Assembly (NCBI GenBank): GCA_945787925.1
Contig: CALZJY010000153.1
Location: forward strand, 1 to 5,670
Length of the DNA stretch: 5,670 nucleotides
Direction of reading: 5' to 3'
DNA from: an uncultured Anaerosporobacter sp.
GTDB lineage: Bacteria > Bacillota > Clostridia > Lachnospirales > Lachnospiraceae
The translations under genes and the position numbers were made by a program. The notes beneath the pieces were generated by a model that saw only the letters and a list, made by a program, of their open reading frames with translations, had not been told where the DNA came from and did no database searches. Positions 1-4,245 of the stretch are shown piece after piece (the first letter of the stretch is position 1; each line of letters starts with the position of its first letter).

Positions 1-251
1 CACATAAAGTTATAAATGGCGCCTTGGATTCGAAAATCCGTGGCCTTTACAAATCCATCTACTAAGATATAGATATTTTGTACACTGGACTCTTCGGTGA
101 TGAAGATATCATTCTTATTTAAGCTTACAATAGAACAGGAGTCATAAACCCATTCCGGCGCTTTTCTAAAGTACTCCTTCATATAGTCCTTAACTTTTGG
201 CTCCAATTGGTCAAATAAGGCTTGGATTTCTTTATACTTCGTGCTATTCAT
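1..251 (-). CDS. Crp/Fnr-family transcriptional regulator, N-terminal part (cut by window edge)
   Basis: The first 83 residues of a protein that runs off the left edge were translated by hand from the minus strand; no stop occurs in the frame. It begins MNSTKYKEIQALFDQLEPKV and reaches the stretch NIYILVDGFVKATDFRIQGA at about residues 60-79. This is the typical beta-strand and glycine turn of a cyclic-nucleotide-binding (cupin-like) sensor domain in Crp/Fnr regulators. The DNA-binding helix-turn-helix expected at the C-terminus is outside the window. The start ATG (249-251) is preceded by AGAAGGAGT at 259-267, 7 nt away, which is a strong ribosome binding site. The gene starts only 24 bp after the BMP lipoprotein stop with no terminator between, so the two are probably co-transcribed. 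No Fnr-type cysteine cluster is seen in the visible part. The effector is unknown. Family call is fairly secure; the role in this locus is inferred. Confidence 0.8.
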   Translation of the reverse strand, partial: MNSTKYKEIQALFDQLEPKVKDYMKEYFRKAPEWVYDSCSIVSLNKNDIFITEESSVQNIYILVDGFVKATDFRIQGAIYNFM

Positions 252-275
252 GGTTATGACTCCTTCTAGTGTGTT

Positions 276-1358
276 CTATTTCATTACTTTAACTTCTACT
301 AACTCTACTGGTAATTTGTCTGCAGTATCTGCTACTTTATCGTCGGATACTTTTACTTTACCTTCTTGTAATGTTTTATAGATTGCATCGTATTGTGCTT
401 GATCAAATGTTTTAAATCTTGAAGTTTCCATTGGAAGTAAAACACTATCTGTAGTTGCATCAAGTGTTGTGTCTTTTCCACCTTTTGCAGTACCGTTATA
501 GAATTCTACTAAATAATCGTACACTGTTTTCTTAATGTTCTTTGTTGCTGAAGTAATCACTGTTTCGGATTCGCTAGATTGGTCAACGTCTACACCGATT
601 ACTTTTTTACCAGCTGCTTCTGCTGCACTCATAACAGAGTTACCAACGCTACCACCGCAAGCGAAGATTACTTCTGTACCATTTGCATACCAAGCTGCCG
701 CTTTGGATTGAGCTTCTGGAGTTGCATCGAAGCTTCCTGTGTAATCGTAGTTGATTGTAATGTCACCTTTGTTTAATCCTAATTCTTTTGCTGCGTAGTC
801 AGCACCTTCAACGAAACCGTAACCGAAACGTCTTACTGCTGGGATTGCGATTCCACCTAAGAAACCTAAGTTTCTGTAACCATCTTTTACTGCTGCATAA
901 CCAGCTAAGAAGCCAGCTTCTTGTTCTGTATAAGAGTAAGCAGATACGTTGTTAGCGATTACTGGGTTGTCATCTTTATCTGTTGGAGTACCATCTAATT
1001 GAATGAAGGATACTTCTGGATATTTGTCTTGGATGTTATATAACGGTTTACTGAATAAGAATCCTGGGCAAACTACTACTTTCGCTCCACCTGCGATTGC
1101 TAATTCCATTGCACTTTGAATGGATGTTTCAGAAGAATCTGCTGGTTTGTAGTATTTTGCGCTTATACCTTTTTCTTTGCTGTATTGTTGTACACCTTCC
1201 CAAGCACCTTGATTGAAAGACTTATCATCAACGGAACCTGTTGCTGGAACTAAAGCGATTTCTGCTGTAGCAGAATTGGTGTTGTTTTTTGATCCGCAGC
1301 CAACTAAGCCAACTGCTAATGTTGAAATAATGCATACTAAAGAAACTAATTTTCTCAT
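276..1358 (-). CDS. BMP/PnrA-family substrate-binding lipoprotein (nucleoside-type ABC transporter)
   Basis: A 360-residue lipoprotein of the Bmp/Med/PnrA family, which captures nucleosides or related ligands outside the membrane for an ABC importer. Residues 1-21 form a lipoprotein signal peptide: basic MRK, a hydrophobic run, then lipobox LVGC with Cys21 as the lipidated residue. Family landmarks follow: VDDKSFNQGAWEG (43-55), NNVSAYSYTEQEAGFLAGYAA (about 136-156, the LAG.AA motif), GGI.IPAVRRFGYGFVEGA (168-187), and GVDVDQS with TSATKNI (255-275), the second-lobe ligand-site region. Length is normal for the family. A longer reading from 1379 would add seven residues (MTKKGDH), but the ribosome binding site AAGGAG lies inside that extension and fits the start at 1358. 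No permease or ATPase gene is adjacent; instead a Crp/Fnr regulator follows at 24 bp. Purine nucleoside specificity is a family expectation, not shown by this sequence. Confidence 0.93.
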   Translation of the reverse strand: MRKLVSLVCIISTLAVGLVGCGSKNNTNSATAEIALVPATGSVDDKSFNQGAWEGVQQYSKEKGISAKYYKPADSSETSIQSAMELAIAGGAKVVVCPGFLFSKPLYNIQDKYPEVSFIQLDGTPTDKDDNPVIANNVSAYSYTEQEAGFLAGYAAVKDGYRNLGFLGGIAIPAVRRFGYGFVEGADYAAKELGLNKGDITINYDYTGSFDATPEAQSKAAAWYANGTEVIFACGGSVGNSVMSAAEAAGKKVIGVDVDQSSESETVITSATKNIKKTVYDYLVEFYNGTAKGGKDTTLDATTDSVLLPMETSRFKTFDQAQYDAIYKTLQEGKVKVSDDKVADTADKLPVELVEVKVMK

Positions 1359-1363
1359 GTGAT

Positions 1364-1369
1364 CTCCTT
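1364..1369 (-). promoter_or_regulatory. Ribosome binding site deciding the start of the BMP lipoprotein
   Basis: AAGGAG on the minus strand, 5 nt before ATG 1356-1358. It selects the start that places the basic residues MRK directly before the hydrophobic signal-peptide core. The upstream in-frame ATG at 1379 has no comparable site. Confidence 0.8.
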
Positions 1370-1411
1370 TTTTCGTCATAGGAATTTACTTCCCTCTCTT
1401 ATGTTAAGCAA

Positions 1412-1453
1412 ATTATATATTAAACAGTATACGCAAAAAAGGACAAATGTCTC
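1412..1453 (-). promoter_or_regulatory. Probable promoter region of the BMP lipoprotein gene
   Basis: Two overlapping options lie on the minus strand. One has a perfect -10 TATAAT (1412-1417), but its -35 at 17 bp spacing is only TTTTTT (1435-1440). The other has -10 TATACT (1426-1431) and -35 GAGACA (1448-1453) with 16 bp spacing. Either gives a 5' leader of roughly 45-60 nt before the ATG at 1358. The leader carries GAGAGGGAAG, and TTAACAT occurs at 1401-1407. The region lies in the 118 bp between the ROK stop and the lipoprotein start. Exact start of transcription is uncertain. Confidence 0.45.
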
Positions 1454-1456
1454 TTT
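1435..1456 (-). terminator. Weak possible terminator after the ROK gene
   Basis: On the minus strand AAAGAGACA and TGTCCTTT form an imperfect short stem (one A-C mismatch, one G-U, very small loop) followed by a run of six T. It begins 21 bp after the ROK stop. The stem is weak and the T-run overlaps a possible -35 region of the next gene, so read-through from ROK into the lipoprotein gene is likely. Confidence 0.25.
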
Positions 1457-1476
1457 CTATATTTTTCCAGTAATGA

Positions 1477-2658
1477 TTAGTACCATTTATCTTTTAATAA
1501 CTCTGCTAACTGCTCATCAAGCGCCACGATTGCGGCACCTACTGCCTCACCGCCGACCGGCTGATGCGTTGCTGTTATCTGCTGTTCTCCATATAATACT
1601 TGATAAAACAGCTCCTTTTTTTCTGCCACTCTTCCTACCAACTCTGGCAATTCCCGTATCACGCTTCCTCCAAGCAAGATTTTGGAAGGATTATAAAATA
1701 CATTAACAATATTTAATAATTTTGCAACTTCCCCTGCCACATAGTCTACCCATTCGATTGCCTTTTCTTCCTGGTGTTTACATGCCGTTTCTACCTCTGC
1801 AAGCTTCGACGTTGCAAGTCCATGCTTCCTTGCACACTCTAAAAGCTTATGATACGTAAGATTGGTAAAGAACTGCCCCTGCTGCTCCTTATTCATGCTC
1901 GCATAAGCAAGTTCTCCTGCCCCAAATGCATTTCCTCGATATATCTCACCATTGATCATAAGGGCTGCACCGATTCCCGTATCCAGATATACGTAAGCGA
2001 TGCTTGCTTCCTCTTTTCCAATAAACCGATAATACTCATTATATAACGATGCCTTAATATCATTTTCCACATATACGGGAAGCTGAAATAAATGTATCAG
2101 ATGATTTCGTAACTTCTCCCCCACTTCTTCTCCCAAAATTGGTGAGGTGATGATTGTCTTATGCTGATCATCTACGATTCCTGGAAAGCTTACGCCGATA
2201 CAAAATAGATCCTCTCGAAGCGACAATGCCGTGGCTTCCTCCGCGAGGAAGATGAACTCTGGATATTTCAAGTAAACAAACTCTGCAATCTCACTGCAGG
2301 ATTTTTCTTCAAAACACAATTCATACTCCATCATAAATAATACTTCATACGTACTATCGATGAGGGCGATTCGAATTTGATTGTGTTCAATGGCCACACC
2401 AAGCGAATAAAAGGCATCCTTATTGATGGCAATCATCGTTGCCCTCCTGCCTAATCGATTGGATGCAGTCTCTACCTCACAAACAAGGTTTAATTCTTTC
2501 AAGTCATTTACGATACGCGTCATGCTAGTTGGCGACATATTCGTAATCTTTGCCAACTGGATTCTAGAAACCGCATGATATTCCTTAATCAGGTTTAACA
2601 CTAAAATCCGATTATTTAGCTTAATGTCTGATTTTCCATACGAACGTATCTCCTCCAT
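1477..2658 (-). CDS. ROK-family transcriptional regulator (NagC/XylR type) lacking the zinc motif
   Basis: A 393-residue protein with the two-part build of ROK repressors. Residues about 12-75 are a winged helix-turn-helix (VSRIQLAKITNMSPTSMTRI at 30-49 is the HTH core, followed by the wing region NRLGRRA). The rest is a ROK sugar-kinase-like fold: CIGVSFPGIVDD (153-164), VYVENDIKASLYNE (195-208), the phosphate-loop-like LDTGIGAALMINGEIYRG (225-242), AGELAYASM (247-255) and NPSKILLGG (323-331). The first ATP motif is degenerate (GVAIEHNQ at 87-94 instead of DxGxT), so it is a regulator and not a kinase. The usual zinc ligands, a His after GE.G and the CxCGxxGC loop, are absent. The start at 2658 has GGGAAGG (2666-2672) 7 nt upstream. 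It has its own promoter and lies divergent to a plus-strand promoter flanked by paired inverted repeats, a classic position for a local autoregulated repressor. Its ligand is probably a sugar or sugar derivative by family, but is not identifiable. Confidence 0.92.
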   Translation of the reverse strand: MEEIRSYGKSDIKLNNRILVLNLIKEYHAVSRIQLAKITNMSPTSMTRIVNDLKELNLVCEVETASNRLGRRATMIAINKDAFYSLGVAIEHNQIRIALIDSTYEVLFMMEYELCFEEKSCSEIAEFVYLKYPEFIFLAEEATALSLREDLFCIGVSFPGIVDDQHKTIITSPILGEEVGEKLRNHLIHLFQLPVYVENDIKASLYNEYYRFIGKEEASIAYVYLDTGIGAALMINGEIYRGNAFGAGELAYASMNKEQQGQFFTNLTYHKLLECARKHGLATSKLAEVETACKHQEEKAIEWVDYVAGEVAKLLNIVNVFYNPSKILLGGSVIRELPELVGRVAEKKELFYQVLYGEQQITATHQPVGGEAVGAAIVALDEQLAELLKDKWY

Positions 2659-2710
2659 ATATGTACCTTCCCATCCTTATTGTGATTTTTTTACTATTGC
2701 GACACTTACA

Positions 2711-2738
2711 ATTATAACAGTTTTACTCTTTTTTTCAA
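2711..2738 (-). promoter_or_regulatory. Promoter of the ROK regulator gene
   Basis: Minus strand: -35 TTGAAA (2733-2738), 16 bp spacer, -10 TATAAT (2711-2716), with an extended -10 TG one base upstream (2718-2719). Transcription would begin near 2704, giving a leader of about 45 nt. The -35 overlaps the outer three bases of the operator-like repeat at 2736-2747, so a protein bound there should affect this promoter. Confidence 0.75.
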
Positions 2739-2747
2739 TCATGTTAA
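2736..2747. promoter_or_regulatory. Operator-like inverted repeat, left copy
   Basis: CAATCATGTTAA, the exact reverse complement of the sequence at 2799-2810. It overlaps the ROK -35 and ends 8 bp before the plus-strand -35. The ROK protein is the nearest candidate binder; this is inferred from position only. Confidence 0.55.
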
Positions 2748-2755
2748 AAATAGCA

Positions 2756-2784
2756 TTGACATATTTATCCAGTTATTCTATAAT
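2756..2784 (+). promoter_or_regulatory. Perfect consensus housekeeping sigma promoter facing right
   Basis: TTGACA (2756-2761), exactly 17 bp spacer, TATAAT (2779-2784): all twelve consensus bases at ideal spacing. Transcription would start near 2791. It is back-to-back with the ROK promoter (17 bp between the two -35 boxes) and enclosed by the two 12-bp inverted repeats. There is no supported protein gene downstream on this strand; a terminator follows after about 110 nt. Such a strong promoter would normally need a repressor. Confidence 0.85.
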
Positions 2785-2798
2785 CAAAATCAAAGTTA

Positions 2799-2810
2799 TT
2801 AACATGATTG
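2799..2810. promoter_or_regulatory. Operator-like inverted repeat, right copy
   Basis: TTAACATGATTG, exact inverse partner of 2736-2747, lying about +9 to +20 of the predicted plus-strand transcript, a typical repression position. Centre-to-centre distance to the other copy is 63 bp, six helical turns of B-DNA, so both copies face the same side of the helix. Confidence 0.55.
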
Positions 2811-2836
2811 GAATAAATAAAATAGCCCACAATATT

Positions 2837-2902
2837 GCTCCTATATATGTTCCCTCTACAAGATAGTATGTTTATACTATTTGCATATATAGGGGCTTTT
2901 TT
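2837..2902 (+). terminator. Intrinsic terminator of the plus-strand transcript
   Basis: GCTCCTATATATG (2837-2849) pairs with CATATATAGGGGC (2884-2896) as 13 bp with one G-U pair, followed directly by six T (2897-2902). A second hairpin is nested in the loop (2861-2882). The T-run lies on the plus strand only; the minus-strand reading has A's there, so the element serves rightward transcription. A competing pairing exists: AGCCC at 2824-2828 with GGGCT at 2893-2897, extendable through the T-run to 9 of 10 pairs. Confidence 0.75.
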
Positions 2903-2939
2903 ATTGCATAGGGGATTGCAGCGCAATTTCCTATGCAAT
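2903..2939. repeat. Long 17-bp hairpin with three-base loop, possibly a dispersed palindrome
   Basis: ATTGCATAGGGGATTGC (2903-2919) pairs with GCAATTTCCTATGCAAT (2923-2939) around the loop AGC. Fifteen pairs are Watson-Crick and two are G-U when read as plus-strand RNA; the minus-strand version would have two A-C mismatches. No T-run follows on either strand, so it is not a simple terminator. It sits between the plus-strand terminator and the terminator of the DUF2752 operon. It may be a repetitive extragenic palindrome, an RNA-stabilising hairpin, or a protein site. Confidence 0.6.
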
Positions 2940-2941
2940 CG

Positions 2942-2977
2942 AAAAAGGACCAGTAAAAGTTGTCTTACTGGTCCTTT
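2942..2977 (-). terminator. Strong terminator of the DUF4234-DUF2752 operon, partly bidirectional
   Basis: AAAGGACCAGTAA (2944-2956) and TTACTGGTCCTTT (2965-2977) form a perfect 13-bp stem with an 8-nt loop. On the minus strand it begins 4 nt after the DUF2752 stop and the GC part is followed by five T. On the plus strand the tail TTTCTATTTAT could also support termination, giving a backstop for the plus-strand transcript. Confidence 0.85.
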
Positions 2978-2981
2978 CTAT

Positions 2982-3338
2982 TTATCGGTTTCGAATGATT
3001 GTCCAGAGGACCATCCATACAATCGCAAGCCAAATTACTACCTGGTCGCTTTTCCCTGGTTGATACCTTCCTTCCCTTACCATGCTTCGTATATACCGAA
3101 TCCAAAGATAGAGTATGGCTGGTACCATCCAGACAAGCCCTTGGTTACAATGATATGCTTCTACATACCTTCCCTGTATGATCCGAACTGCCATCGTGGT
3201 AATCCCACATCCTGGACAAAGCAATCCTGTCGTGCTTCGTATCAAGCAAGGAATGCCGACTCCCGTCTTCCATACGAATAGGACATAAAGGATTCCTGTC
3301 ACCGCGATATATAGATAGCGTCTTAACAGTCCTTTCAT
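2982..3338 (-). CDS. DUF2752 small membrane protein
   Basis: A 118-residue protein with the DUF2752 signature: LLCPGCGITTMAVRIIQGRY at 39-58, including the paired-cysteine CPGCG, then a small-residue/Asn segment (AYHCNQG, 61-67). Three membrane segments are likely, at about 8-25, 66-84 and 98-115, with basic MKGLLRR before the first and a charged loop (RSMVREGRYQPGK) before the third. The start at 3338 has TAAGGA 8 nt upstream, and this site overlaps the stop codon of the upstream zinc-ribbon gene, so the two form one operon with an 11-bp gap and probably coupled translation. The molecular function of the family is not known. The cysteine pair just after a membrane segment could bind metal or act in redox chemistry, but that is conjecture. 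It is followed closely by a strong terminator, so it is the last gene of its transcript. Confidence 0.87.
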   Translation of the reverse strand: MKGLLRRYLYIAVTGILYVLFVWKTGVGIPCLIRSTTGLLCPGCGITTMAVRIIQGRYVEAYHCNQGLVWMVPAILYLWIRYIRSMVREGRYQPGKSDQVVIWLAIVWMVLWTIIRNR

Positions 3339-3349
3339 CTGCTCATTCC

Positions 3350-3784
3350 TTACATTGTAGCAAAACGGTTTACTTCATTTTGCATTAATGCCATTCCGAC
3401 GATTCGTAATTTTATGATTTCTAAGATCATATATAACAGATTCGAATTGCTCGATGCAATTCCTCTAGACTGTTTTGCATAGTCTAACTTCTCTCCTTGG
3501 CGATATGCCCAGTAGATGCTATATAGTCCGCAAGTAAGGAACGTATATAATACAGCCATTCCTCCAGACGTACGATAGTCTCCAGATAACGCATTCATAT
3601 CATCCGTTAAGGATGCCATCCAGATTAGTCCATAAATACCGCAAGTAACAAACGTCAATAAGACGGATACTACAATATTTCTATGTTTGATTGCTACTAC
3701 AGGCTGATACAATGGTGCACCACAATTCATACAATAGTTCCCATATGTATCTTGTTGTGAATTTCCACAATTGTTACAATACAT
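3350..3784 (-). CDS. Zinc-ribbon membrane protein, DUF4234-like with duplicated membrane motif
   Basis: A 144-residue protein. Residues 3-21 form a short zinc ribbon (C3-x2-C6 and C18-x2-C21), followed by three probable membrane segments at about 38-59, 76-94 and 116-134. The first two carry the same motif: LLTFVTCGIYGLIWMASLTDDMN and LYTFLTCGLYSIYWAYRQGEKLD, matching the DUF4234 pattern of TCGxY followed by W. Longer readings from 3814 or 3799 would add ten or five residues, but the ribosome binding site GGAGG (3793-3797) lies within them, so MYCNNCG is taken as the N-terminus. It is first in a two-gene operon with the DUF2752 gene. Upstream only a weak promoter is visible (a -10 TAGAAT at 3820-3825 with no good -35), so it may also be read from genes to its right. 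Function is unknown; a membrane protein with a cytoplasmic metal-binding head is all that can be said. Confidence 0.87.
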   Translation of the reverse strand: MYCNNCGNSQQDTYGNYCMNCGAPLYQPVVAIKHRNIVVSVLLTFVTCGIYGLIWMASLTDDMNALSGDYRTSGGMAVLYTFLTCGLYSIYWAYRQGEKLDYAKQSRGIASSNSNLLYMILEIIKLRIVGMALMQNEVNRFATM

Positions 3785-3792
3785 TCTATTTT

Positions 3793-3797
3793 CCTCC
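3793..3797 (-). promoter_or_regulatory. Ribosome binding site deciding the start of the zinc-ribbon gene
   Basis: GGAGG, 8 nt before ATG 3782-3784. It rules out the in-frame ATGs at 3799 and 3814 as the main start, because it lies inside or immediately at those extensions and they have no comparable site. Confidence 0.75.
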
Positions 3798-3858
3798 ATT
3801 ATTTGTCTTATCAACGCCTATTCTATCACAAAAAGTACTATTTGGCTCCTTTATTTTG

Positions 3859-4180
3859 TTAATTTGTAAATCTTAGTAGGTAGCCATTGGGATCTTGTAA
3901 TAAAAATTCCTTTTGTTCCATCACCGTATCCCCTGCCTTATAGTAATTCACCATCAGCTCTCGAAACAGAACAACCTTATGGCTTTTTACTCTCTCATAT
4001 AAGCCATCCATCCTTATGTAATTCTTCAAACATGAATTGAGTATCCTCTAGGGACACAAACATAAATTTTTCTTCGGCTCTTTCATGTTCTAATTGAAAG
4101 CCTAACGTACTTATGTAAAACTCTCTTGTCTCCTCAATGTTAAATACGGTTAATTCCGGAATCAGCTTGTTAAACTTCAC
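3859..4180 (-). pseudogene. VOC-family (glyoxalase/bleomycin-resistance) gene broken by internal deletion and frameshift
   Basis: Two pieces of one VOC protein lie in different frames. The first, 61 residues from a GTG start (4178-4180), carries KLIPELTVFNIEETREFYISTLGFQL and FMFEELHKDGW, a normal N-terminal half, and stops at TGA 3995-3997. The second can be read from 4002 in another frame as LYERVKSHKVVLF through the classical C-terminal QDPNGYLLRFTN and ends with TAA at 3859-3861. Intact relatives usually have about 25 more residues (a G.I.F.I.V.DI segment) between DGW and LYER, so that stretch is missing and the join is out of frame, near 4003. The ribosome binding site GGAGG (4187-4191) is excellent, so translation probably still starts. 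A sequencing error alone would not explain the missing segment. Substrate of the ancestral protein is unknown; VOC members bind antibiotics or metals or act as small dioxygenase/glyoxalase-type enzymes. Confidence 0.85.
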
Positions 4181-4186
4181 TTTTTT

Positions 4187-4191
4187 CCTCC
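4187..4191 (-). promoter_or_regulatory. Ribosome binding site supporting a GTG start of the VOC pseudogene
   Basis: GGAGG, 6 nt (all A in the minus-strand reading) before GTG 4178-4180. It supports the non-ATG start and shows that the initiation region is still intact although the gene is broken. Confidence 0.75.
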
Positions 4192-4210
4192 TATCTTACA
4201 TTGTCAAAGG

Positions 4211-4238
4211 CAAAAAGCACTACCTGTACAGGTAGTGC
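4211..4238 (-). terminator. Palindromic terminator of the chemotaxis receptor gene
   Basis: A perfect 22-bp palindrome (4217-4238), arms GCACTACC and GGTAGTGC around TGTACA, followed on the minus strand by five T (4212-4216). It starts 7 nt after the receptor stop codon. There is no T-run on the plus side. Only about 36 bp separate it from the VOC start, and no clear VOC promoter is visible there. Confidence 0.88.
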
Positions 4239-4245
4239 CTTCCCC

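Larger units (their letters stand above)
2791..2902 (+). ncRNA. Candidate small structured RNA between promoter and terminator
   Basis: The region lies between the consensus promoter and a strong intrinsic terminator, predicting a transcript of about 112 nt. The 5' half (2791-2836) is A/U-rich and probably unstructured. The 3' half folds as an outer 13-bp stem (2837-2849 with 2884-2896), an internal C-rich single strand UUCCCUCUAC (2850-2859), and an inner hairpin (2861-2869 with 2874-2882, loop GUUU). A 20-codon open frame (2804-2866) exists inside but has no ribosome binding site, and its stop lies in the inner stem. I do not recognise a known RNA family. Alternatives are an attenuator leader left behind after loss of a downstream operon, or a leader-peptide gene. 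Confidence 0.5.

Noticed and set aside
1441..1453. GACA-TT-TGTC dyad as a Crp/Fnr site
   Set aside because: Too short and lacks the TGTGA/TCACA or TTGAT/ATCAA cores; it fits better as part of a weak terminator stem.
1359..1706. Plus-strand open frame of 115 codons over the ROK gene end
   Set aside because: Antisense to the 3' end of the ROK gene and the lipoprotein promoter region; no ribosome binding site or family resemblance.
2804..2866. A 20-codon open frame inside the candidate RNA (starts MIGINKIAHN)
   Set aside because: No Shine-Dalgarno sequence before the ATG, and the stop lies inside a hairpin. Kept only as an alternative leader-peptide idea.
2835..3281. Plus-strand open frame of 148 codons
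   Set aside because: Mostly antisense to the DUF2752 gene, which has clear family motifs and a good ribosome binding site; the plus-strand protein is low-complexity and unrecognisable.
4202..4207. TTGACA on the minus strand before the VOC start, a possible -35
   Set aside because: The matching -10 would fall at or beyond the ribosome binding site and start codon, so it cannot drive this gene normally.
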